Shown here piece by piece: positions 1 to 7,484 of a stretch of 64,000 nucleotides of DNA; position 1 is the first letter of the stretch, and the number at the start of each line of letters is the position of its first letter. The notes beneath the pieces were generated by a model. It was not told the DNA's origin, searched no databases, and saw only the letters and a list, made by a program, of their open reading frames with translations. The DNA is from CAZXWN01 sp964644695 [NCBI: uncultured bacterium] (lineage in GTDB: Bacteria > UBP4 > UBA4092), in the NCBI GenBank assembly GCA_964644695.1, contig CAZXWN010000008.1:43894-107893 (forward strand), given 5' to 3'. A program made the position numbers and the translations under genes.

Positions 1-348
1 TCTACCGGTCCCTCGGTGTCCACCCCTGAAAAGTCTATCGTCTGATTTAATCATTCTCTCCGGATGCCAGCCGTAAAATCATCCTCTCATATCTCCATGA
101 TCCTGAGTGTCCACCGAATTGCCCCAAAAACAACACCCTTGAATATTTCTTTAACTAATAGGATTGATATCTCCGCTATTGAACTGGTATCTTGACTTTT
201 CCTTTATTCCCGAGTTTTAGAACTTATTTCATATTTAGACCCTCCTGCAGAACATAAACCATACCGTCACAATTAACCACCAATACTATATTTATACACT
301 TACTATATATTTACAGCATTAACAATATAAATATTGTATTTTACTCTA
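1..348. other. Intergenic, no gene seen
   Basis: No open frame with coding character is visible. The first 130 bases are GC-richer and hold two GTGTCCACC words (18-26 and 109-117); the reverse complement resembles part of the gap near 62450-62500, so this may be a decayed repeat. From about 240 onward the sequence is very AT-rich, as expected of an upstream region. Confidence 0.4.
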
Positions 349-377
349 TTGACAACACCTTATACCAGATATAAACT
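349..377 (+). promoter_or_regulatory. Putative sigma70-type promoter
   Basis: A perfect -35 TTGACA at 349-354 is followed after 17 bases by TAAACT (372-377), four of six matches to the -10 consensus. It lies in AT-rich DNA about 150 bases upstream of the secreted-protein gene starting at 531. The call rests on consensus only. Confidence 0.35.
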
Positions 378-530
378 TTACTGGTTGATTGGGATACCAC
401 AATATTCGCACTATTATTAAAGCTGCAAATTACCATAAAGGTATCTACCAACAAGAGGAGGAGGTGTAAATTAACCCTGATTTATCTGGCTTTCCAGAAT
501 ATTGTGCAAATCAAACTAAAGGAAAGGAAT

Positions 531-2462
531 ATGAAAATGAAAACAAATAAAATAATTACATTCGTTATGACCACATTACTGGGTCTGGTGATGATGTCCA
601 GTGTTTTTGCATTTCAAGAGCTGTGGTCTGTAAGTTATGTTACAACGCGTAGCGCCTGCCGCTCCATGACCTTCAATCCTGCTGCCGGACATCTGATTAT
701 TGGAAATACAACAGATACCACCATGCTTGTTTACGATACAACCGGACAGTATGTAAAAAATATGAGCATGGGTACTACCGTCTTCACCGGAGCACAGATG
801 CCCTACGATGTCGATGCGACACCGGATGGCGCAATTTGGGCTCTCCATTATCCTACAGGTCAGATTTACCGGTGGGATAATGAAAACGCAGAACCAACTT
901 TGGCCTGCAGTGTCGGGACAACTAATATTCGTGGATTTAAGGCTCTTGGTTCAGGCGCCAACACTCTCATCTATGCCGTATATGCTGGCAACAGCACACG
1001 CAGCTTCATTCCCGTTTCTGCATCAAACTATACAACCTTCCAGCTGTTTGAGCAGTTTGGTGATTCAGCCGCGGGTAACTGGTCTGTCTTAGCTTCCGGT
1101 GATACCACCAATGGTGTCGTCTATCAGGTTTATCCCACGGGAACACAGATACAGTTTGCCCGGTATGTGAAAACAGCGGGTGTCTGGTCCAGAGACAGTG
1201 CCTTCTTCCCTCCCTTCAAAAAATATGCCTATAAAGGTGAGATCTGCCCAAGCAACGGCGATGTTTACCTGATGGAATATTACATGAATGCACAGGGAAC
1301 TTATGGTGGCATTCAAACTCGTAAAGATAAAATCATTACCCGGATTGACGGTGTTACAGGGGTTCAGAAGGAAGTCTATGAAATCCAGACTCCGACTAAT
1401 GCCTATGTTTCCAATATGAGTGATATAGCTTTTGACACGACCAATCATATCCTCTATTGGATGCATTCCCTTGGCGTGGCAACCACCATAGCCTCTGGTA
1501 ATTTACAGTTAGGTGCTCTCAGATATACCGATATTCCATCAACTCCAAAAGTTATGGAGATCCCGGCGATAACTGTTGACGGGAATACGACGGACTGGCC
1601 CTCCTCCGTCAACAGTTTATCTGCCAACTGGCTCACCTATCCTTATACCACCACTTACTCCGGTGCAGCTGATTATACTGGATCCTTCAAGGTCGCCTGG
1701 AATCACAAGCAAAATCGCTTGTATGTCCTGGGTGAAATTACAGATGAAGCAACCGTCAGCATGGATACCTGGTCCAACAACTGGTATGCTGAAGATTTAG
1801 TAGAAATGTACTTCAATCCAACCAACTATTACCTGGCTTCCGCTCAGAAAATCTCACAAATCGTCGTCAAATTGAACGGTGCGCAGAGAGCTGGTGGATT
1901 CGGTAATTTCTCCACGTTCCAAAATTATCCATACAGTGGCGCTCTGGTGGCCATCAATTCCACTGCCGTCGCAGGTAAGTTGTTCTATGAAGTCTCAGTG
2001 CCTCTGTTTGACTCCTATGACACTACCGGTAATGGAGCACTCCATGTCCTGGCACCAAATGAATTTATCGGTTTTGATGCGGACTATGTTGATCAGGATG
2101 GTCTCCCCAATTCAGCGGCAGATTATTCTGTTCAGTTCACCTCTCCCGGTACAGGAAAATACTCCGCCCCCATTCGAATCAGTTCCGTTTGGGTCAAAGG
2201 TATTGTCCTTGCTCCTTATGATGATTTCAGTTTGACGGTCGGTCTGACTCAGCAGTTCTCCCAGACCGGAGCCACTGGAACCGTCACTTGGAACAGCAGT
2301 AATCCAACAGTGGGTTCTATCACCAATGCAGGATTATTCTCTGCTTCTACTCCGGGGACAACTTACATCACCGCTTCGGATGCGGATGGTTTAGTCAGTT
2401 TACCGATCAAGGTTACTGTTGTTTCTACCAGCGCTCCGTTAGCGTCTGAAATGTTTGAATAA
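531..2462 (+). CDS. Secreted propeller / CBM9-like / Ig-like protein
   Basis: A 643-residue exported protein of unknown exact role, probably a surface or extracellular carbohydrate-interacting protein. An N-terminal signal peptide (KTNKIITF then a hydrophobic run ending SVFAF) is followed by about 320 residues of repetitive beta-propeller-like sequence. A CBM9-like module follows at roughly residues 345-540 (VDGNTTDWP, then FKVAWNHKQNRLYVLGEI and an EDLVEMYFNP strand). A Big-2-like Ig module closes the protein (LTVGLTQQFS..GTVTWNSSNPTVGSI). The ATG at 531 is chosen over the in-frame GTG at 504 because GGAAAGG (521-527) sits just before it and the signal peptide then starts properly. It is a lone gene with its own terminator. 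Domain calls are by eye; no catalytic residues are recognised. Confidence 0.8.
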   Translation: MKMKTNKIITFVMTTLLGLVMMSSVFAFQELWSVSYVTTRSACRSMTFNPAAGHLIIGNTTDTTMLVYDTTGQYVKNMSMGTTVFTGAQMPYDVDATPDGAIWALHYPTGQIYRWDNENAEPTLACSVGTTNIRGFKALGSGANTLIYAVYAGNSTRSFIPVSASNYTTFQLFEQFGDSAAGNWSVLASGDTTNGVVYQVYPTGTQIQFARYVKTAGVWSRDSAFFPPFKKYAYKGEICPSNGDVYLMEYYMNAQGTYGGIQTRKDKIITRIDGVTGVQKEVYEIQTPTNAYVSNMSDIAFDTTNHILYWMHSLGVATTIASGNLQLGALRYTDIPSTPKVMEIPAITVDGNTTDWPSSVNSLSANWLTYPYTTTYSGAADYTGSFKVAWNHKQNRLYVLGEITDEATVSMDTWSNNWYAEDLVEMYFNPTNYYLASAQKISQIVVKLNGAQRAGGFGNFSTFQNYPYSGALVAINSTAVAGKLFYEVSVPLFDSYDTTGNGALHVLAPNEFIGFDADYVDQDGLPNSAADYSVQFTSPGTGKYSAPIRISSVWVKGIVLAPYDDFSLTVGLTQQFSQTGATGTVTWNSSNPTVGSITNAGLFSASTPGTTYITASDADGLVSLPIKVTVVSTSAPLASEMFE

Positions 2463-2482
2463 TCACTTTCGAAACAATATCA

Positions 2483-2513
2483 GGTGGAGGACTCCGGTCC
2501 TCCACCTTTTTTT
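2483..2513 (+). terminator. Rho-independent terminator
   Basis: A perfect 10-bp stem (GGTGGAGGAC / GTCCTCCACC) with a TCCG loop is followed by seven T residues, 20 bases after the stop of the secreted-protein gene. Confidence 0.93.
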
Positions 2514-2561
2514 ATATTAAGTCCCGTATGAATTACAAATCCCTACTCATCTACGCCATAG

Positions 2562-2596
2562 AAAAAAGGGCTGATGCCCTTAACGAGCACCAGCCC
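2562..2596 (-). terminator. Rho-independent terminator
   Basis: Read on the minus strand, a 10-bp stem (2587-2596 with 2568-2577, one G-T wobble) with a 9-base loop runs into six T residues. It closes the minus-strand gene ending at 2620. Confidence 0.88.
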
Positions 2597-2619
2597 CGAA
2601 TTTTTATAGTCACTACTTG

Positions 2620-3675
2620 TTAGTAATTTGCATATTTCAATTGAACATTATCAATATAGACTGTGACTGGAGAATTCGTATTACTCTTAATGTAGAACTG
2701 AGGTAATCTGACATTAGTCACATAGTCCTGTGAAGAGAGAGACACATAAACCGTATAATTCTGATTAACTGGAATAACACCACACAACACATTATTTCCA
2801 ACGTCATACGGCCAGGTCAACCCATCTGCATATAAAAATGAAGAGCAATCCACAGCACTTGGAGAACTGGCAGCAATATTAATGTCATAAGACATGACGG
2901 CATTCCGCCCACTGACAATACTGAAAGTCCCCATACTGGTAACCTTCACTCCTTGTGATGAATTTGAGAAGGTTAAGGCTAATCGTTGATTTAAAAAGTC
3001 CAAATCATAACTGGGGGAATTATTGATATCAGTCGGTGCGAAGCTCCATCCTGACATATCAGAGAAGGTATTAAAATCTCCCTGCTCTATGGTGACATTG
3101 GTATAGCTGATCAAAGCCGGAGGTGTCGCCGGAGTGAGTTCGATGGAATCAATATAGAAATTCCCCGGAGTTCCATTATTTTTGACCGCCAACTGGATAT
3201 GCCCATTGGAGGTTTTACATTTCACGTAATTATCAAACTGTATCCAGTTTCCAGGGAGTATCTTGGATTCAGCCGTAATGGTTCCGTCTATCTGTTTAAT
3301 GTCATAAGTGGACGCATTGTCATACAACAACACATAAGGCAGGAAATGGGCCATATTTAAGCTGGTATCCCGATAATAAACAACTCTTAAGAGATACCAT
3401 TGATCATTTGCACCGGTAGTAAAACGGCTGAAGGGAGTGATTTTTACACCCTGGTTAGTTGTTGAATAAGAGAGTTTCAAGCAACCTCTACCTTGAAAAG
3501 ATGCTACATAAGAGGTGGTGGGAACCGGGAGGGAGGCATAAGACTCGTATGCAAACCCCGTATAATCACTGTATGTACTAAAATCCCCCAGTGTATTATC
3601 CCAATATCCAAAAGCTGTTCCTAACATACAACACATCGCAACCAACAATAATAGTGTGGTCTTAAATCTATTCAT
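2620..3675 (-). CDS. Secreted protein with duplicated ~165-residue domain
   Basis: A 351-residue exported protein. Signal peptide: MNRFKTTLLLLVAMCCMLGTA. The mature part is two similar halves. Each opens with a GDF(S/N)T(Y/F)SD motif (about residues 30 and 199), continues to an (N/S)QGVK(I/V)T motif, and ends in a strand-rich stretch with FYIDSIEL or VYIDNVQL near the end. That layout suggests two jelly-roll, carbohydrate-binding-like domains made by tandem duplication; the family is not recognised. AAAGGAAC lies 9 bases before the ATG. It is transcribed alone, convergent with the gene ending at 2462. The function is unknown; binding of polysaccharide or cell surface is only an inference. Confidence 0.75.
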   Translation of the reverse strand: MNRFKTTLLLLVAMCCMLGTAFGYWDNTLGDFSTYSDYTGFAYESYASLPVPTTSYVASFQGRGCLKLSYSTTNQGVKITPFSRFTTGANDQWYLLRVVYYRDTSLNMAHFLPYVLLYDNASTYDIKQIDGTITAESKILPGNWIQFDNYVKCKTSNGHIQLAVKNNGTPGNFYIDSIELTPATPPALISYTNVTIEQGDFNTFSDMSGWSFAPTDINNSPSYDLDFLNQRLALTFSNSSQGVKVTSMGTFSIVSGRNAVMSYDINIAASSPSAVDCSSFLYADGLTWPYDVGNNVLCGVIPVNQNYTVYVSLSSQDYVTNVRLPQFYIKSNTNSPVTVYIDNVQLKYANY

Positions 3676-4160
3676 GAAACAGTTCCTTTCTCGTTTTTAA
3701 TTCGTTGGGGTTTGTCTTAAAGTGCTATTTTGGTTTTATTACCAAAAGACGAGGAGCTTTTCAGAGACACTCAGAGGTGGGGAAAGACCCGAAAAACAAT
3801 ACGGAATAGTAAGAAATAATGATGAATTCGATAGTTTAGATAATTTGTAATTTGGACCATTCTTTACTATTAGTTTCAAGATAACCTCATTCCAGTATCC
3901 CGCTAGAATCAATATCTGTAAAACAATAATAGTTCTGGTTCTTTTTATTACATCTTCTTATTCATCAGTTATTTAGAACATTCATCCTTTTATTAATGAT
4001 AGTTATTATTCTTTTATATAAACCATAGTAATTGTGTTCGTCATCTTTGTACCATAACTTATTAAATAAAGTAAAGTTATAAATGTAAATATTTATTTAT
4101 TGGCAAAAACCAATAAACAGACTATGACAGTACCAGAAGTTTTATATATCAGGATAATGT
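3676..4160. other. AT-rich intergenic, no gene seen
   Basis: 485 bases of AT-rich sequence between the divergently placed gene starting at 3675 (minus) and the small transcription unit at 4161. No open frame, tRNA or repeat array is visible. It presumably holds the promoter of the 3675 gene, but no clear -35/-10 pair was found. Confidence 0.4.
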
Positions 4161-4188
4161 TTGTGAATCCGTCAGGCTGGGTTATAAT
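4161..4188 (+). promoter_or_regulatory. Promoter of the small transcription unit
   Basis: TTGTGA (4161-4166), a 16-base spacer, then a perfect TATAAT (4183-4188), 38 bases before the small open frame at 4226. Together with the hairpin at 4389-4413 it delimits a transcript of about 225 bases. Confidence 0.6.
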
Positions 4189-4225
4189 AACGAAAAATAC
4201 ATGGTTATGAGGTAAAACACTGATT

Positions 4226-4324
4226 ATGGCATCCGTTGCATGGAAAATGTTTTTTATAATTCTGGTACCTGTCGCTGCCGTTCTACTTTATCTGGCCTGG
4301 AACGACAAAAAGTTCTGGAAATAA
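4226..4324 (+). CDS. Candidate 32-residue single-pass membrane miniprotein
   Basis: An ATG-started frame encodes a short basic/aromatic head (MASVAWK), one hydrophobic segment of about 17 residues (MFFIILVPVAAVLLYLA) and a charged tail (WNDKKFWK). This is the shape of a bacterial membrane miniprotein. A GAGG (4209-4212) lies about 13 bases upstream, longer than ideal. The frame has its own TATAAT promoter and its own terminator and no neighbouring gene in the unit. No family is recognised. The unit could instead encode a small RNA, in which case the frame would be chance. Confidence 0.45.
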   Translation: MASVAWKMFFIILVPVAAVLLYLAWNDKKFWK

Positions 4325-4388
4325 TCTCGTTGGATTTTGCGTTATAAGTTGAGCTGATTCCAAAACTGATTTGATTTGTTATACATCC

Positions 4389-4424
4389 AAACCCTGTCCT
4401 GGTGACAGGGTTTGTTTATTTTTA
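4389..4424 (+). terminator. Terminator of the small transcription unit
   Basis: A perfect 10-bp stem AAACCCTGTC / GACAGGGTTT with a 5-base loop (4389-4413) is followed by a T-rich tract, 65 bases after the miniprotein stop. Confidence 0.85.
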
Positions 4425-4637
4425 GAGAGTCTCCCCATCGAACGAAATTGATGTCCACACCGTTCGATTTATTTCCCGGTCAGAATCACACCGTAAACGA
4501 AGCAGATACGAACCTGGTCCGAGCAGCTCCGTGAATGATTCCTCTCAGAAATATTATTTTGACAGGTTCAGGGTGTTGCACCGTTCGACCCGACAGCGGG
4601 GAAAACAAGAATCGTTTGGAAGATAGAAGAGGGGGGA
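4425..4637. other. Intergenic with a diverged repeat copy, no gene
   Basis: This stretch is GC-richer than the gap before it. It contains the repeat copy listed at 4491-4541 and short frames on both strands without coding support. The neighbouring CYTH gene on the minus strand ends at 4638; no terminator hairpin for it was recognised here. Confidence 0.35.
4491..4541 (+). repeat. Dispersed diverged repeat, copy B
   Basis: The block from CCGTAAACGAAGCAGATACG to CAGCTCCGTGAATGATTC aligns with the reverse complement of 48888-48949. Most differences are transitions, plus an 8-11 base gap in the middle. Upstream of both copies lies a TGTCCACA word at similar distance. The shared block translates on one strand as IIHGA(A/V)R, so a decayed coding origin is possible. 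Confidence 0.5.
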
Positions 4638-5216
4638 TTAGAAGGCGGGCCAGGCCATCCGTTCCATCAGTTCCAACATACATCGGGTATCCTGACGGGA
4701 GGAAAGTTTCAATCCCTGAATATACCAGTCCACGATGCCTTGCCGGATAGTTTCATATTCATCAGGATGAGACAAAGTCTCCGCTTCAATGAAATACAGG
4801 TATCCGTCGGGGATCTCCATTGTATCAAGAGCAACACTGTAATTTCGGTTATGATAAACGCCGCTGTAATTTTGCCGTTTCTTGATTGTGGAAAGGTAAT
4901 TACTGGATTCGTGAAATTTCAGTTCAAATTCATCGGGAGTGAGGGGAGATTCATCTTCAGCCCGGACCCATTGGCCCTTCGTATTCTGAATCCAATATTT
5001 TCGGGAAAGGACATGTCGGGCTTCATCTATCTTGCGTAATCGGACAAAGTCTTTTCCACCCTGCGGAGATTCTGTCCATTGAATATAAAAATCTTCAATC
5101 CATTCTTCACGGGCAGGAGTAAACCCCTGGTCCGTTAACCGGGCCGACACTTTATCCATTTCGCCGCGAGTCAATTCCCACTTGATCTCGGTGGCAATGA
5201 GTTCTTGTGGAGACAT
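4638..5216 (-). CDS. CYTH-domain protein
   Basis: 192 residues. The CYTH superfamily (class IV adenylate cyclase, thiamine triphosphatase, inorganic triphosphatase) folds as a tunnel lined with acidic and basic residues that binds triphosphates with divalent metal. Seen here: an N-terminal charged strand TEIKWEL (residues 8-14), alternating basic strand FVRLRKID (about 57-64), a substituted Lys/Arg strand SRKYWIQ, and a C-terminal acidic strand YLYFIEAE before the terminal helices. The first motif is TEIKWE rather than the canonical ExExK. SD GGAAAGG precedes the ATG by 9 bases. It is a single gene, divergent from the deaminase at 5328. Substrate cannot be told from sequence; a tripolyphosphate or nucleotide triphosphate is an inference. 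Confidence 0.7.
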   Translation of the reverse strand: MSPQELIATEIKWELTRGEMDKVSARLTDQGFTPAREEWIEDFYIQWTESPQGGKDFVRLRKIDEARHVLSRKYWIQNTKGQWVRAEDESPLTPDEFELKFHESSNYLSTIKKRQNYSGVYHNRNYSVALDTMEIPDGYLYFIEAETLSHPDEYETIRQGIVDWYIQGLKLSSRQDTRCMLELMERMAWPAF

Positions 5217-5265
5217 ATCCCGTAACCTTTCCTCTATTTTTCAGGATACCGCTTTTATGGTCTCT

Positions 5266-5294
5266 TTGCAAGATACTAAAGACACTTGTATCAT
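5266..5294 (+). promoter_or_regulatory. Putative promoter of the deaminase operon
   Basis: TTGCAA (5266-5271), a 17-base spacer and TATCAT (5289-5294), each four or five of six consensus matches, 33 bases before the ATG at 5328. The gene has no strong Shine-Dalgarno sequence, so the leader is short. Confidence 0.4.
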
Positions 5295-5327
5295 CTTTGG
5301 GTAAAATGAGATTAAGATAATAGATAA

Positions 5328-6749
5328 ATGACACGCACCCTTTTACGAAATGCTCTGATGGTCTGTACCTTAGACAACCAGAACCGGGAGTATCCCGGGG
5401 GTTCGGTTTTGTTGGAAAATAACCACATTTCCGCCGTGGGGGATTTGGTCGATGTCCACTTCGATAAAGTAGTTGATGTGTCCGGGTGTATCGTCATCCC
5501 CGGACTGGTCAATACCCATCATCACTTGTTCCAGGTCCTCACCCGCTGCCTTCCCGCCACCCAGAACGCCAAACTCTTTGACTGGCTGGTTACGAATTAT
5601 CAGGTCTGGCGGTATCTGACTCCGGAAGGTGTCCGTTGGTCGGCTCTCGCCGGACTGGGTGAACTTCTTCTATCCGGCTGCACCACCTCCTCCGACCATC
5701 TTTATTTATTTCCCAGAGATTTACCCAAAGGTCTTACAGAGGCCGAACTGGAAGCCGCTCTTGAACTGGGTATCCGATTCCATCCTACCCGGGGTTCCAT
5801 GTCTCTCGGAGAATCTCATGGAGGACTTCCTCCTGATGACCTGTGCCAGGATGAAGACGTCATTCTGAAAGACTGCCAGCGCGTCATTGAACTGTATCAT
5901 GACACATCGCCTTTTGCCATGACCCGGATTGCTCTGGCCCCCTGTGCCCCCTTTAATGTCAGTGCTGATTTATTGCGCGAGTCTGCGGCCCTTGCCCGTC
6001 AATATGGAGTCCGTCTTCATACGCATCTGGCGGAGACTCTGGATGAAGAAACATATTGTCTGGAAAAATACGGAGTCCGTCCCCTGGATTATCTGGAGAA
6101 ACTCGGCTGGCTGGGTCCCGATGTCTGGTATGCTCATGGTATCCATTTCTTGGACACGGAACTCGACCGTATGGCGCAGGCCGGTACGGGAGTCAGTCAT
6201 TGCCCTTCCTCGAATCTCCGGTTAGGCAGCGGGTTCTGTCCCGTTCCTAAAATGCTGCAAAAAGGTGTTCCCGTCGGACTGGCGGTGGATGGGTCTTCTT
6301 CGAATGATACTTCCGACATGTTGGGTGAAGTACGAATGGCTATGATGGTCCAACGCGGCGCCTGGGGCCCCGATGCCCTCACCGCACGCCAGGCACTTAA
6401 ACTGGCCACCGGCGGAGGAGCCCAAATCCTGGGTCGTGAAAATGAAATTGGTTCTCTGGAAGTGGGGAAAGCTGCCGACATTGCAGTCTTTGATTTGAAT
6501 CATATCAGCTACTCCGGCGCCCTCCATGACCCGGTGGCCGCCCTCGTCATGACCGGAATGAATCATACCGCCCGGTTCGTTTTTGTTGATGGGAAACCGG
6601 TCGTGAATGAATATAAATTAGTGAATATCGCCGAACATACGATCCGGGAACATACGAATCATATTGCGGAAAAAATAGTCCGAACTGCGGAAGCCAGTTC
6701 CTGTTCCCGATTCGGATTCCCCCGCACCCCCGAGGATAAACATGCCTAA
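5328..6749 (+). CDS. 8-oxoguanine deaminase-like amidohydrolase
   Basis: A 473-residue cytoplasmic metal-dependent hydrolase of the TRZ/ATZ branch of the amidohydrolase superfamily. Signature metal site GLVNTHHHLFQ (H64-H66), then GCTTSSDH, RGSMSLGESHGGLPP, a LHTHLAET strand, AHGIHF, SHCPSSNLRLGSG and the Asp-bearing AVDGSSSND. The LFDWL segment, the RGSMSLG block and DGSSSND closely resemble bacterial 8-oxoguanine deaminases, which convert 8-oxoguanine to urate and ammonia in purine salvage; guanine or s-triazine analogues are alternative substrates. Length is typical, with about 25 extra C-terminal residues. Its last 8 bases overlap the start of the next gene, implying translational coupling. 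Confidence 0.85.
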   Translation: MTRTLLRNALMVCTLDNQNREYPGGSVLLENNHISAVGDLVDVHFDKVVDVSGCIVIPGLVNTHHHLFQVLTRCLPATQNAKLFDWLVTNYQVWRYLTPEGVRWSALAGLGELLLSGCTTSSDHLYLFPRDLPKGLTEAELEAALELGIRFHPTRGSMSLGESHGGLPPDDLCQDEDVILKDCQRVIELYHDTSPFAMTRIALAPCAPFNVSADLLRESAALARQYGVRLHTHLAETLDEETYCLEKYGVRPLDYLEKLGWLGPDVWYAHGIHFLDTELDRMAQAGTGVSHCPSSNLRLGSGFCPVPKMLQKGVPVGLAVDGSSSNDTSDMLGEVRMAMMVQRGAWGPDALTARQALKLATGGGAQILGRENEIGSLEVGKAADIAVFDLNHISYSGALHDPVAALVMTGMNHTARFVFVDGKPVVNEYKLVNIAEHTIREHTNHIAEKIVRTAEASSCSRFGFPRTPEDKHA

Positions 6750-7251
6750 AACTGATGATTACCTCCCCGAATTAAATGAACTTCTGGATACCCTGAAACG
6801 GATAGACCTGAAACTGGCCAACACTGTCCCCTACCTGTTAGATTTTCAGGCCCTGTGTGACCAAATCAAGGGACCCAGAAAACCTCTGGCCGAATGTCCC
6901 AATATCCTGGTGCATCTCAACCAGACGATTCAATTACCCGACATCCGCCGGGAATACCGGGCCACCGGAGTCACCCGGGTGTGGCTGGATAATGAACAAT
7001 ATCTGGATTGTACCGATGAAACCCTGGGTGAATATCTGGAACTCGCTTTCCGGGATTTAGGCGAGAGATTACTGGTTCTCACACCGGCAGAAATCCAGCA
7101 AACCATTCAAGTCCCCTCCGATTCAAACACCATCATCAGAATCATCGGAGAAAGGATCCTGCTGCAAATGAGGGAACGGGATTTAGTGAATGCTCGGGCT
7201 GAAGCCCAAACCCGGCTGGATGACATCCGCCAGGAGATGGAACTCAGTTAA
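6742..7251 (+). CDS. Unknown protein coupled to the deaminase
   Basis: 169 residues, no recognised family. No signal peptide or membrane segment; rich in Leu, Glu and Arg. Helical ends (ELNELLDTLKRIDLKLAN at the start; NARAEAQTRLDDIRQEMEL at the finish) flank a central region with TGVTRVWLDNEQYLDC. The ATG lies inside the end of the deaminase frame (overlap 6742-6749), so the two are almost certainly co-translated and may be functionally linked. Coding character is good: codon use matches the upstream gene and the overlap is conserved-looking. A regulatory or accessory role is only an inference. Confidence 0.7.
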   Translation: MPKTDDYLPELNELLDTLKRIDLKLANTVPYLLDFQALCDQIKGPRKPLAECPNILVHLNQTIQLPDIRREYRATGVTRVWLDNEQYLDCTDETLGEYLELAFRDLGERLLVLTPAEIQQTIQVPSDSNTIIRIIGERILLQMRERDLVNARAEAQTRLDDIRQEMELS

Positions 7252-7484
7252 GACTCCCCGGTATCTCCCCTTTTTTTAATTTTATCTTTCTGTCATCGCA
7301 GATATTCTTTCCCTGATATTATCCTGTAAGCGAGTAGGTTTCCTGTTTATATTCTGTTTCATTATTTTTATTTTGTGACTGGATATTTTTTACAGATTGG
7401 GTACAATACATGACAGCCGATGGATTATATCTGACTGAGGGATAAACTTGTTTTAAACAGGGGGATATCACCATTCATATAAAA

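Noticed and set aside
4486-4750. Overlapping short frames on both strands between the small unit and the CYTH gene
   Set aside because: They overlap each other and the repeat copy, lack SD sequences and have no coding-like composition.
7233-7265. GGAGAT / ATCTCC pair before a T run as a terminator for the 169-residue gene
   Set aside because: Only six pairs with a 24-base loop that starts inside the coding end; too weak to list as a terminator.
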